DNA of 64,000 nt, taken from assembly GCA_963835825.1 (NCBI GenBank), contig CAWIGZ010000005.1, positions 463,799-527,798 of the forward strand, written 5' to 3'. Below are positions 35,950 to 45,500 of the stretch, piece by piece. Made by a program: the position numbers and the translations under genes. Source of the stretch: JADGRB01 sp963835825. GTDB lineage: Bacteria > Myxococcota_A > Polyangia > Fen-1088. The first letter of the stretch is position 1. Each line of letters begins with the position of its first letter. The notes under the pieces were generated by a model. That model worked only from the letters and a program-made list of their open reading frames with translations, did no database searches and was not told the origin of the DNA.

Positions 35950-36182
35950 CGGCCATTGTTCCAGGCGTCCAGCTCTTCATCCGGAAGCGGCTGATCGAAG
36001 GCCGGATCGATGTGCAACCCGCGCAAAAGGCCCGGCTGGCGGGCAGCGGGCGCCGCGAGCGGAACCAGGCGCGCCCACGGCTCGCCGTCCTTCGCTACCA
36101 CGATCTCCTCCCCGGAGTGGGCTCGATCCACAAGCTGCGAGAACTGCGTCTTGGCCTCGTGGATATTGACCTGCTGGGACAT
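35946..36182 (-). CDS. Phd/YefM-type antitoxin
   Basis: 78 residues. The N-terminal DNA-binding/dimerisation fold of the Phd family is present: QVNIHEAKTQFSQLVDRAHS followed by EEIVVAKDGEPWARLVPL. The C-terminal, probably disordered part ends PDEELDAWNNGR and should wrap the toxin. It is translated just before vapC and should repress its own operon. Such pairs stabilise islands. Confidence 0.92.
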   Translation of the reverse strand: MSQQVNIHEAKTQFSQLVDRAHSGEEIVVAKDGEPWARLVPLAAPAARQPGLLRGLHIDPAFDQPLPDEELDAWNNGR

Positions 36183-36208
36183 GCCTCTATGTTAGTCCAT
36201 TAGGCGGA

Positions 36209-36364
36209 CTAAGCCAAGGTCGTCGGGGCCGCCGGGCGCTCGATGCCGCAAGCAGCGTCTCGGGGGGGAATGGCGACTCCCTTGCGCTCCAGTTCGGCAG
36301 ACGTCGTGAACGTGAGCCCTCCCGGTGAGAACTTCCCAAACGGGAGAAGGGCACCGTCGCTCAT
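36209..36364 (-). CDS. Small hypothetical protein downstream of the ECF sigma factor
   Basis: 51 residues starting in an ATGA overlap with the sigma factor's stop, which suggests translational coupling. The sequence begins MSDGALLPFGKFSPGGLTFT and has one Cys near the end. No family or motif recognised. The coupling is the only support; it could be a chance frame. Confidence 0.35.
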   Translation of the reverse strand: MSDGALLPFGKFSPGGLTFTTSAELERKGVAIPPRDAACGIERPAAPTTLA

Positions 36365-36996
36365 CGCGTCCTTCCTTCCGTCCGACTGACCCTGACTGCC
36401 CATGACGCCGCTGCTCCTCGGCAGTCCTCAGGGACGTCTTCCAGGGCGCGCGCCTCGCATTCGACGACGCGGCCTCGACAGTCCACCGAGACCTCGCAGC
36501 ACTCCTCGAACATCTCGCGAATCCTCTCGCGACCGCGTTGCACGCGAGACTTCATACCCGAGAGCGAGACGCCCAGCATATCGGCCGCCTTCTTCTGCGT
36601 GAGGCCCTCGAGGTCGGTCAGCGTAATGGCTTCGCGGTAAGGCGAGGGGAGGCGTGCGACGAAGAGGGCCACGCACTTTCCAAGATCCGCCTGCAACTCG
36701 GTGGCTTCGTCGCCCGCGGCGTCACGGTCCTCCGGAACGTCGGCGTCCGCCGTGAGTGGGCTCGGAGCACGGGCGCGCGTACTCGCGAAATCCGCGATCG
36801 CGTGCTCCGCGATTCGGTAGACCCACCCGCCGAAGCGCTCGCCGTCGCGCAAGGTCCCGAGTCCGCCGAGCGTCTTGACCAGGATGTCCTGGACGATGTC
36901 GTCGACCTCGGAGGTGGAACCCACGCGGCGCGCGACATATGGCCGGAGCCGCGTCTCAAGTTCGCGCCATGCGCCGCGTGCTTCCGGTGGGATCAT
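36361..36996 (-). CDS. ECF-type RNA polymerase sigma factor (SigZ-like)
   Basis: 211 residues. Region 2 (residues ~10-75): RLRPYVARRVGSTSEVDDIVQ, DILVKTLGGLGTL and FGGWVYRIAEHAIADF. Region 4 (about 110-165): LPSPYREAITLTDLEGLTQK, AADMLGVSLSGMKSRVQRGR. The C-terminus is Cys-rich (FEECCEVSVDCRGRVVECE), as in SigZ-group factors, which could make it metal- or redox-responsive. No anti-sigma gene is next to it. It lies 12 bases downstream of arsM on the same strand, so an arsenic-linked regulatory role is plausible but unproven. Confidence 0.9.
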   Translation of the reverse strand: MIPPEARGAWRELETRLRPYVARRVGSTSEVDDIVQDILVKTLGGLGTLRDGERFGGWVYRIAEHAIADFASTRARAPSPLTADADVPEDRDAAGDEATELQADLGKCVALFVARLPSPYREAITLTDLEGLTQKKAADMLGVSLSGMKSRVQRGRERIREMFEECCEVSVDCRGRVVECEARALEDVPEDCRGAAASWAVRVSRTEGRTR

Positions 36997-37008
36997 CCGA
37001 AGCCCTTC

Positions 37009-37812
37009 CTACGTACAGCATGAAGGCGCGCAGCAATTGGCGCCACCGGGCTTCCTACCCTCGATCCGCGCCGACGCCAGGTAGTCCTCGGCGCCGGGCA
37101 TGCACTGGCCGATGATCGCCTGGCTGTCCGGCCGCGGATCGACGATGACGTTGTCGAACCCGGCCTCGGTAAGGAAGGCCCGCATGTCGTCGACCTGCGC
37201 CGCCCCCGCCACGCATCCCGTGAGGGCTTCGACGCTTTCCGCCAGCTCGGCCGGGATCGTCTTGGTGGCGACGACGTCCGAGATCGCGATCCGTCCGCCG
37301 GGTTTAAGAACGCGGATCGCCTCGCGGAAGACTGCGCGTTTGTCAGGCGCCAGGTTGATCACGCAGTTCGAGATGATGACGTCGACCGACGCATCGGGCA
37401 CGGGCAGATGCTCGATCTCGCCCAAGCGGAACTCCACGTTCACTGCGTCGACGCGGCGGGCGTTGTCGCGCGCCTTCGTGACCATCTCCGGGGTCATATC
37501 GACGCCGATGACGCGGCCGCCGGGCCCGACTCGGCGCGCTGCCAGGAAGCAGTCGAACCCGGCCCCACTCCCGAGGTCGAGCACCGTCTCGCCCGAGCGC
37601 AACGCGGCGATCGCCTGCGGATTTCCGCATCCGAGCCCGAGGTCGGATCCCTCGGGCACGCTTGCGAGGTCCTCGTTCGAGTAGCCCATGGTGAGGCTCC
37701 CAGAGCCCTCCGTGCCGCAACAGCCGACACTACAGCCGCCGGCGCCTTTCGCTACCTTCGCGTAAGCGGTTCGAACCTGACCTCTGACTCGATCGCTGTC
37801 TTGGGTGTCCAT
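37009..37812 (-). CDS. arsM: Arsenite S-adenosylmethionine methyltransferase ArsM
   Basis: 267 residues from the ATG at 37812, preceded by GGAGG. Rossmann methyltransferase with the SAM motif VLDLGSGAGFDCFLAARRVG and the As(III)-binding cysteines in place: C-SVGCC near residue 30, GAGFDC, IISNCVINL and TGCVAGA. The C-terminus is also Cys-rich (GANCCAPSCC). It converts As(III) to methylated arsenicals. The longer open frame upstream is Arg-rich and not conserved. It is co-directional with the sigma factor that follows. Confidence 0.96.
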   Translation of the reverse strand: MDTQDSDRVRGQVRTAYAKVAKGAGGCSVGCCGTEGSGSLTMGYSNEDLASVPEGSDLGLGCGNPQAIAALRSGETVLDLGSGAGFDCFLAARRVGPGGRVIGVDMTPEMVTKARDNARRVDAVNVEFRLGEIEHLPVPDASVDVIISNCVINLAPDKRAVFREAIRVLKPGGRIAISDVVATKTIPAELAESVEALTGCVAGAAQVDDMRAFLTEAGFDNVIVDPRPDSQAIIGQCMPGAEDYLASARIEGRKPGGANCCAPSCCT

Positions 37813-37904
37813 GTCTAACCTCCGACTGTAAAGACGGGCGCCGCTCGAAAAGGACGCAGGAAATCGATAACTGACCTTCCGCTTCGCAGGGACAGGACGG
37901 GAGA

Positions 37905-38384
37905 TCACCCCTCGCCGAGGCGAAGAAACTCGACATGGAAGGAGACGGCGTGGTCCGCCTTCACGTGATGCGCGGCGCCCGGCGGTGCGATTCCCGGACA
38001 TTCGGGTGTCAGCAAGAACGTGCGGACTGGCGAGTCCAGCGTGTACTCGAGCTCCCCCGCTTCGATCACGATTCTCGCCCAGACGCCGGGCTTCGTGCGG
38101 TGGTCACGCAGCAATCCGATGGGGACGGAGGATTGGGTGAACGTCGCGGTACGCTTGTACTCGCCGATGCCTACTGGCGCTTCGGGCATCTCGCAGAGCG
38201 GACAGTCGATCGATGCGCCCAACTTCTCGGCCCGCCCTGCCTCACTCGTCACCCACGGCCTGCTCTGCCACGGCGGCCGATGACGGACGTGCTGCGAGTG
38301 TCCGCACGCGAGCTCGGCGATCCAGTCGCCCTCGATGTCCTGGTGAAAGCCCGTGATGACCGTCGTGCACATCGTCTGATCCAC
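37905..38384 (-). CDS. DUF3565-DUF1971 fusion protein
   Basis: 159 residues. Residues ~8-65 are DUF3565, a small zinc-ribbon-like domain: ITGFHQDIEGDWIAELACGH, HVRHRPPWQSRPWV and IDCPLCEMPE. Residues ~75-155 are DUF1971, a cupin-like domain also found in TehB-related tellurite-resistance proteins: YKRTATFTQSSVPIGLLRDH, TKPGVWARIVIEAGELEYTL. Start taken as GTG 38384; ATG at 38372 is equally possible. The combination inside an arsenic island suggests a metalloid-stress role, but the reaction is unknown. Confidence 0.8.
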   Translation of the reverse strand: MDQTMCTTVITGFHQDIEGDWIAELACGHSQHVRHRPPWQSRPWVTSEAGRAEKLGASIDCPLCEMPEAPVGIGEYKRTATFTQSSVPIGLLRDHRTKPGVWARIVIEAGELEYTLDSPVRTFLLTPECPGIAPPGAAHHVKADHAVSFHVEFLRLGEG

Positions 38385-38481
38385 GCAGTCTCGATAATAG
38401 GTGAGAACTCGACGCCCGGCCGCGAGCCGTTTGTGTCGTCGCCCCGTTGACGCAAGCGTATCGGTCGCTAGGGTTGATCCC

Positions 38482-38913
38482 GTGGTGAAGCTGAAGCGGG
38501 CCTACGAGCCTAAATCGCGAGGCGACGGATATCGCGTCCTCGTGGAGCGATTGTGGCCGCGCGGAATCCGGAAGGAGGATCTGGCGCTGGACGAGTGGCG
38601 CAAAGAGGTCGCGCCGAGCGGCGAGCTTCGTAAATGGTTCGGCCACGACCCGACGCGCTGGCCAGAATTCAAGTTGCGCTATCTCGAAGAGCTGAAGGCG
38701 ACCGGGCCATCAGAGCAGCTGCGCTCATTGGCCGATCGGGCGGTGGGACAGACGCTCACGCTCATTTTTTCTTCTCACGACACCGAACACAATAATGCGG
38801 TCGTCCTCCAGGGGCAGATAGAGCGCCTCGCGCGCAGGCCCCTGCGCGCTCGGCGGCGGACGGGCAGGGCGCCCGCCTCCGTCACCCGCCCCGGCGCGGC
38901 CCCCAAGAGATAG
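38482..38913 (+). CDS. DUF488 family protein (YeaO-like)
   Basis: 143 residues from the GTG at 38482. Typical short DUF488 protein: LKRAYEPKSRGDGYRVLVER, LWPRGIRKEDLALDEWRKEV, APSGELRKWFGHDPTRW and TLIFSSHDTEHNNAVVL. The conserved LWPRG and FSS/AAH-D-HNNA motifs are intact. The C-terminal ~25 residues are a basic extension. Function unknown; often found in stress or metal islands. Divergent from the DUF3565-DUF1971 gene. Confidence 0.9.
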   Translation: MVKLKRAYEPKSRGDGYRVLVERLWPRGIRKEDLALDEWRKEVAPSGELRKWFGHDPTRWPEFKLRYLEELKATGPSEQLRSLADRAVGQTLTLIFSSHDTEHNNAVVLQGQIERLARRPLRARRRTGRAPASVTRPGAAPKR

Positions 38914-38953
38914 CCAATGATCGCTGTTCGTCAGCTCAGTCAATCTCGGGCTC

Positions 38954-39154
38954 GTGTTCCTCGTCACGATCGCGGCCAGAGCGGACGACGTCATGATCGG
39001 TCGCCGCCCAATCGAAGCGCTGGAGCACGCTCCGGAATCCCCTGAAGCCAGGCGGACGTGTCGTTTGGCCTCTCGGTTGGGGCGGCTCGTTCTCCTGTTG
39101 TCGCTCGCGATCGTCTTCTTCGCGGTCGCGCTCGTCCGCGGCTTCTGGATGTAG
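38954..39154 (+). CDS. Small membrane ORF before norB
   Basis: 66 codons from a GTG at 38954, ending ten bases before the norB start. The C-terminal third is a good transmembrane helix (LGRLVLLLSLAIVFFAVALV) ending FWM. The first half is unremarkable and no ribosome-binding site is clear. It could be a small NorB partner or a chance frame. Confidence 0.35.
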   Translation: MFLVTIAARADDVMIGRRPIEALEHAPESPEARRTCRLASRLGRLVLLLSLAIVFFAVALVRGFWM

Positions 39155-39164
39155 GGTGGTCTCG

Positions 39165-41468
39165 ATGTCCCGGTCCAGCCGTTCCGCTCTCTCCGTCTCG
39201 CCCGCCTGGCTCCAGGTCGCGATTCTCACCTTCGTCGTCGGGTTCGCGATCCTCGGCTACCTCGCCTACCGCGTCTACGCCGAGCATCCGCCGGTGCCGC
39301 GGACGACCGTCGCGCCGGACGGCGCCGTCCTCTTCACCCGCGACGACGTCTTTCAGGGCCAGCTGCTGTTCGAAAAGTACGGCCTCATGGAGTACGGGAC
39401 GATCTTCGGCCACGGCGCCTACCTCGGCCCCGACTTCACGGCTGACTACATCGAGCGCGCGCGTGAGGCGATGCTGCGTGACTACGCCGCGCGCGGCGTG
39501 AGTGACGCCGCCGCTCGCGTCGTCGAGGACTTCAAGACCAACCGCTGGGACGCAACCAGCGACGTCCTCTCCTATACCCCAGCCCAGGTCCTCGCCTTTC
39601 GGGAGCTCGGGGACTACTACCGCCACTGGTTCGGCCCGGCGGCAGAGCAGACGGGGTTGAGACGCCCCAGCATTCCCGCCGACCGGACACCCGCGCTGGT
39701 CGCCTACTTCTCGTGGGCGGCCTGGGTCTCGACCGCGAACCGCCCTGGCAAGTCGTACTCGTACACGAACAACTGGCCGCCCGCGCCGGGGGTCGGCAAC
39801 ACCGTGACGCCGGACGCGGTTCTTTGGTCGACGATCTCGCTCATTGCGCTGCTCGCCGGCATTGGCGCGACCCTGTTCGCGTTCGGGCGTTTCAAAACCC
39901 TTGGTTGGCCCGACGACGCGCCGGACGCGGCGCACGCGATCGTGTTTCGTGAGCCGAGCGAAGTTCGCCTCACGCCCGGGCAGCGATCGACCGTCTGGTT
40001 CTTCCTGGTCGTGGCCGGACTGTTTCTGCTCCAGGGGCTCTGTGGCGCCGCCAACGCCCACTATCACGCGGAGCCGAGCGACTTCTTCGGTTTCGACATC
40101 GCGAAGTGGCTCCCGTATCAACTGACGCGAACCTGGCACCTCCAGCTGGCCCTGTTCTTCGTCGCCACGGCGTATCTGGCGATCGGGATCTTCCTAGCGC
40201 CGATGATCGCGGGCAAGGAGCCGCGTCATCAAAGCAAGCTCGCGGGGGTGCTGTTCGTCGCGCTGGTCGTCGTGGTCATCGGCTCGCTGGCCGGCGAGGC
40301 GCTGAGCTACCGCGACGTCATCAAATCGCCGACCACGGCCTGGTGGGTCGGCGCGCAAGGCTGGGAGTACCTCGATCTGGGGCGGCTCTGGCAGATCGCG
40401 CTGACGGTCGGGTTGCTGCTCTGGCTGGTGATCATCGCCCGCGGACTCGGGTCGAGGCTCCGGTCCGAACACTTCGGCAGCATGCCGTGGCTGTTCTTCT
40501 ACGCCTCGCTCTCCATTCCGATCTTTTACGGCGTGGGAATGCTGTTCGGGCCCAAGTCGCACTTCGCCGTGATCGACTTTTGGCGGTTTTGGGTCGTCCA
40601 TCTGTGGGTCGAGGACTTCCTCGAAATCTTCACCACCGTCACGGTCGCCTACATGTTCGTGCTCGTCGGCATGGTGCCGGAGCGGACCGCCACGCGGCTC
40701 ATCTACCTCGAGATCATTCTCTACTCGATCGGCGGCGTGGTCGGTTCGATGCACCACCTCTACTTCAGTGGCGCGCCCGCCGTGCACATGGCGCTGGGCG
40801 CCTTCTTCTCGGCGATGGAGGTGGTTCCCCTCGTCCTCCTGACCTTCGAAGCGTGGCGATTCATGCGCCTCGGCGGAGCAAAGCCCGGTGAGACCGTGCT
40901 GGACACGAGCGACGAGCGGTTCCCGCACAAGTGGGCGGTGATGTTCCTGGCGGCGGTGGGCTTCTGGAACTTCGTCGGTGCCGGCATCTTCGGGTTCCTG
41001 ATCAACCTCCCCGTCGTGAGCTACTGGGAGATCGGTACGCAGTTCACGGCCAACCACGGTCACGCGGCCATGATGGGCGTCTACGGGATGCTTGCCATCG
41101 GCTTCTTCGTCTTCGTGGCCGCCTACTTCGTCCCGCGCGACGCGCGGACCGAACGGGCGATGAAGTGGTCGTTCTGGTCCCTCAACGGAGGCCTCGCCTG
41201 GATGGTCTGCGTGAATCTCTTCCCCATCGGCGGACTGCAGTTTTACGACGCCCTCGTGAACGGCTACTGGCACGCGCGGCGCCCCGAGTTCTTCGCGCAG
41301 CCGACGATCCGCACGCTCGAGTGGCTGCGGTTGCCGGGCGACGTCGTCTTCATCGTCGGCGGGATCCTTCCGCTCGTTTACCTCGCGGTGCGTATGGTCG
41401 CGAACAGGAACAGACAGGAGACCGTTCCCGCACACGAGGCCGTGAATCCGCTCACGCGTGCGCGATGA
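39165..41468 (+). CDS. norB: Quinol-dependent nitric oxide reductase (qNOR)
   Basis: 767 residues with about 14 transmembrane helices. The N-terminal ~220-residue extension (QGQLLFEKYGLMEYGTIFGH, TNNWPPAPGVGNT) marks the single-subunit qNOR form, which takes electrons from quinol rather than cytochrome c. The haem-copper-oxidase-like core has histidines in LTRTWHLQLALFF, VVHLWVEDFLEIF, GSMHHLYFSG and TANHGHAAMMG, covering the low-spin haem, haem b3 and FeB ligands. It reduces 2 NO to N2O. The ATG at 39165 has AGGGTGG upstream. A truncated hemerythrin gene follows, a common NO-linked neighbour. Confidence 0.95.
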   Translation: MSRSSRSALSVSPAWLQVAILTFVVGFAILGYLAYRVYAEHPPVPRTTVAPDGAVLFTRDDVFQGQLLFEKYGLMEYGTIFGHGAYLGPDFTADYIERAREAMLRDYAARGVSDAAARVVEDFKTNRWDATSDVLSYTPAQVLAFRELGDYYRHWFGPAAEQTGLRRPSIPADRTPALVAYFSWAAWVSTANRPGKSYSYTNNWPPAPGVGNTVTPDAVLWSTISLIALLAGIGATLFAFGRFKTLGWPDDAPDAAHAIVFREPSEVRLTPGQRSTVWFFLVVAGLFLLQGLCGAANAHYHAEPSDFFGFDIAKWLPYQLTRTWHLQLALFFVATAYLAIGIFLAPMIAGKEPRHQSKLAGVLFVALVVVVIGSLAGEALSYRDVIKSPTTAWWVGAQGWEYLDLGRLWQIALTVGLLLWLVIIARGLGSRLRSEHFGSMPWLFFYASLSIPIFYGVGMLFGPKSHFAVIDFWRFWVVHLWVEDFLEIFTTVTVAYMFVLVGMVPERTATRLIYLEIILYSIGGVVGSMHHLYFSGAPAVHMALGAFFSAMEVVPLVLLTFEAWRFMRLGGAKPGETVLDTSDERFPHKWAVMFLAAVGFWNFVGAGIFGFLINLPVVSYWEIGTQFTANHGHAAMMGVYGMLAIGFFVFVAAYFVPRDARTERAMKWSFWSLNGGLAWMVCVNLFPIGGLQFYDALVNGYWHARRPEFFAQPTIRTLEWLRLPGDVVFIVGGILPLVYLAVRMVANRNRQETVPAHEAVNPLTRAR

Positions 41469-41740
41469 GCTCGGCGGGCGTTCGACCACCGATGCCGGAG
41501 TCGCCGGCTTTCTGGAAACCGATCACGCAGGGATCGACGCTCTCCTGATCGCGTCGGTGGTCGGAGATGCTTCGACCTTTCGGTCTATGGAGCCTTTCGG
41601 GGCCGCCTGTTGCGGCACATCGGAATGGAGGAGAAGATCCTCCTTCCGTTTGCCCGCGCCGCGCAGCCGGATGCGCTTCCTGCCGTCGCGAAGCAGCTCA
41701 AGCTCGATCACGGAGCGCTCGTCTCCCTCCTTAGGGGACG
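41464..41740 (+). pseudogene. Hemerythrin HHE-domain protein, frameshifted and truncated
   Basis: Directly after norB the residues GVAGFLETDHAGIDALL (first hemerythrin helix) are in one frame. RGRLLRHIGMEEKILLPFAR and VAKQLKLDHGALVSLL (second and third helices, with iron-ligand His and Glu) are in another. The fourth helix is missing; the coding pattern stops near 41740, about 150 bases before the right-hand tRNA-like repeat. The natural start is probably ATG 41464, which needs a further frameshift. It would have been an NO/O2-sensing or iron-repair partner of NorB. Confidence 0.55.
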
Positions 41741-41890
41741 CTTCTTGACGGCCATTCATCGACCATTGCTCGCTTCCGCGGCAATGGAGTGTCACCCGGT
41801 AGGTGGGCATCCTCGCGAATCCCGGGCTCCCTCCGGGGCACGGCGGGATTCGCCGAACGCGCGCTGATTGTCGCAAAAATCAGCGAGAGA

Positions 41891-42010
41891 AAATCCCAAA
41901 GGATTTCAAAAGCTTTCGTCACGGCCTCAAGGCGCGATACGCCGGAGGCTGTGGAGTCGTCGAAAAAGACTAATGAAATCAGCGGGGTGGACGGGACTTG
42001 AACACGTCCG
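41891..42010 (-). repeat. Imperfect direct repeat, right copy, with tRNA-3'-end-like core (putative att site)
   Basis: About 120 bases matching 30712-30830 in the same orientation, sharing TTTCA, GTCACGGCCTC, GCCGG, AAAAA, AATGA and the 23-mer core at 41984-42006. On the minus strand the core reads GTTCAAGTCCCGTCCACC, a recognisable tRNA T-loop and acceptor end. No intact tRNA gene adjoins it. Together with the left copy it brackets 11.2 kb of arsenic and NO genes. Confidence 0.5.
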
Positions 42011-42560
42011 GTCCCGGTGCGGTAGAGCGAAGTCCAGCGCGGTCAGGCCCAATTTCCGGGCACTTGCGGGTCGTGCCCGCGGTGGCGGATGCGCCAGGGG
42101 GCGGTTCCGTGCGGTCGACCTGTAGCACTGTAGCTGGCGACGAGGGTCGGGGCGACGAGGTCGCCGAAGCGCTCCGGAAATCGATGAGCGATTGGACCAC
42201 CGCGGGCGACCGCTCCACCCTTCGACGTCAGTTGCTTGCTCTACTGATGCTGGTCGAGAAGGCCGGATAGAGGGTTATGCTGGGCACCGCACCGGCGAAC
42301 GATTCGTCCAACGAGGTGCGGCCGTCAGCCTCGGGAGGCCAGCGAGGAGGATGGCGCACGGTGATCGGTCCGTCCTTCGACGCCAGCTTGTGGCTCTCCT
42401 GATCCTTGTGGAGGGGGGCACACCGGCGACAATCCGGTATGGACCGACGGCTGTACCGCCGGTCGGGCGCGCGCCCGCAGCGCGGCGGGTCGGCGATCCG
42501 ACGGTCCGTCGCGACAGATGTATTTCGATCTGGCGCCGCGTGTTAGGTTGGCTCGGCGTC
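42011..42560. other. Intergenic stretch with an imperfect ~60-bp repeat
   Basis: About 550 bases without an intact gene. Two diverged direct copies at about 42207-42270 and 42361-42423 share CCTTCGACG, CAG, GCTCT and CTGAT, and both translate to the pattern DRS-LRRQL-ALL-LVE. This may be a decayed, duplicated end of a gene. Nothing else is recognisable. Confidence 0.35.
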
Positions 42561-45500
42561 GTGCTCAGCAGCGTCTTCGCCCGAGAATTTCCCGCGGTCG
42601 TCCGTGCTAGAGGCGCCGCGTACTTCCAGCGTCGAGCGGTGAAGATCGACGTGGCCTCGAACAGCGAGGTCCACGCCACCGTGAAGGGCTCGGAGGCGTA
42701 CGCGGTGCTGCTCAGCGCCCGAAGGACGAGCCTTGGCGTTTTTTGCACCTGCCCGTATTTCGACGGGGAGGGGCGCTGCAAGCACGTCTGGGCGACCTTG
42801 CTCGCCGCCGAGGCGCGCGGAAACCTGACCCTCCCTTCGACCCTAACCAGGGTCGAGGATCTGTCCGACGACTTACAGAGCGGCAGCACCGCCGATGACG
42901 AGCTCGGCGACGACGATAGCGACGGAGCAGACGCGGGTCCGCTGACGCGGGCAGGCTGGTCGCCGCCTCCCGCCGTGAGGTCCCTGCGCGTCCCTCCGCG
43001 TCGCCCTGACTGGAGGACCCTCGTCGAGAAGGCGGGCGCCGGAGCGCACCCCGAGCCTGATCCCGCTCCGACGAGGGCGCCCGTCGAGATCCGCTACGTC
43101 GTCGACGTGGCCGCGTCGCGCGCCCTGGGAAACCTGGTCCTTCGGATCTCGACGTTCGATCGCCAACGAGACGGCACATGGACACCGTCCAAGCCGGGAC
43201 ACCTTCGGCAGTCTTCGCTCGGCGAGCTCGCCGATGATCGCGATCGGCAGGTTCTGTTGCTGCTGGCCGGCGCCGGCGCCCTCAAGACGGCCTCCAGCTA
43301 TTCATACTCGCCCTACCCCGCTAACACCTATGCTGATCCGGTCGTTCCCGGCGTCGTGACGATACCAAGCTCGCTCCACGCCTTCGTGTTGCGGACGCTC
43401 GCGGACAGCGGGCGCTGCTCGATCCGAAGCGGCGAGAGCGGCGATGGCGAGACATCGCTTCGGTGGGAGGACGAGGGGTACGCGCTGGCGCTCAAGGTGG
43501 ATCGAGATCCGCCCGCCAAGGTGACTGCCGTCGCCGGCCGCCTGATTCGCGGTCAAGAAGCTATCCCCCTCGACGCGGCGCCGCTCCTGCTGGAGAGCGG
43601 GGTCGCGGTGCTCGCCGATCACGCCGCGCCCTTCGATCACGGAGGCGCGTTCGGCTGGGTGTTGCTCTTCCGGCAGCACGGTACCCTCGCCGTGCCGCGC
43701 CGCCATGAAGACGAGCTACTCGAGAAGCTGTTCTCGCTGACGCGCCTGCCCCGGCTCGACCTTCCCGCGTCGCTTCGATTGGAGGAGTTGCGTCTGACGC
43801 CGACGCCCGCGCTCAGGATCACGCTCGAGGAGGTGGCGCCGTGGCAAGGCAAGCGCCTCATGGGCGCGCTCTCTTTTCTCTATGACGGCGTCGTGATCTC
43901 GGCCACCCGGCCCGGGGATCGCGTGCTTCGAGCCGCGGAGAGGCGCCTGCTCCTTCGAGACGGCGCCGCCGAGCGCGCCGCCGCGGCCAGGCTCATCGCG
44001 CTCGGATTTCGCGCGCCGCGCGCCCTCCGCGGCGGTGGCGTTGACGATGGATCGGCCTTCGAGATCTCTCCCGCGCGATGCCCGCCGCGGTCCGCGAGTT
44101 GGTGGCGGCAGGCTGGCGCGTCGAGGCGCAGGGCAAGGTCTATCGCCAGGCCGGATCGTTCAAGCTGGCCGTCACCTCGGGCATCGATTGGTTCGGCCTC
44201 GATGGCACCTGCGACTTCGAAGGCGTGTCCGCGTCCCTCCCGACCCTGCTCGCCGCAGCCCGAAGGGGCGAAACGACCGTCGTGCTGGGCGACGGCATCG
44301 CTCGGGCTCCTGCCGGAGGCGTGGCTCGAGCGGTACGGACTCCTGGCCGGCGTGGGCAAGCCGAGGGGAGATCAGCTGGGGTTCCGGCGGAGCCAGGTCG
44401 GCATGCTCGACGCCCTGCTGGCGTCGCAACCCGAGGTCGAGGTCGACGCCGCGTTCGCCCGCGCGCGCGATCGGCTGGGGAGCTTCACGGGCGTTCGAGC
44501 CAAGGAGGCGCCGCCGCCAGTTCCAAGGCAAGCTACGGACTATCAGCGCGAGGGCTTGGGCTGGCTCGACTTCCTTCAGCGGTTCGGCTTCGGCGGCTGC
44601 CTGGCCGACGACATGGGCCTGGGCAAGACCGTGCAGGTGCTCGCGCTGCTCGTCGGCGCGCGAAGGGCAAGGCCAAGGCGCCGTCGCTGGTCGTCGTGCC
44701 GCGGTCGCTCGTGTTCAACTGGAAGCACGAGGCGGCACGGTTCGCTCCCGAGCTTCGGTGCTCGACCACATCGGGAAGGAACGGACACGCGACCCGGGCC
44801 AGCTTCGACGACTACGATCTGATCCTGACCACCTACGGCACGCTCCGGCGCGACATCGTCGACCTCAAGGACGGCGCAGTTCGATTACGCCATCCTCGAC
44901 GAGGCCCAGGCCATCAAGAACGCGAGCAGCCGAGTCGGCCAAGGCGGCGCGGCTGCTGCGGGCGCGAGCACCGCCTGGCCCTCAGCGGCACGCCGGTCGA
45001 GAACCACCTCGGCGAGTTGTGGAGCCTGTTCGAGTTCCTCAACCCCGGCATGCTCGGCGCCGCGAGGCGCGTTCGCTTCGGCCTCGGCGCAAGCGCCGCC
45101 GAGCCCGAGGCGCTCGGCCGCTCCTCGCGCAAGCGCTGCGGCCCTTCATCCTCCGCCGCACGAAGGACAGGTCGCCAAGGACCTGCCCGCGAAGCCGAAG
45201 CAGACGATCTACTGCGACCTGGAACCCGCGCAGCGCGAGCTGTACGACGAGCTGCGCGAGCACTACCGCGCAATCGCTGCTCGGCGCAGATCGAACGCGA
45301 CGGGCATCAAGAAGGCGAAGATCCAGGTCCTCGAAGCGCTGCTCCGCCTGCGGCAGGCGGCGTGCCACCCCGGCCTGATCGACAAGGCCAAGCGCGCGGA
45401 CGAGCCGAGCAGCCAAGCTCGACGTGCTCCTGCCGCAGCTGCGCGAGGTCTTCGGCGAGGGGCACAAGGCCCTGGTGTTCTCGCAGTTCACGAGCATGCT

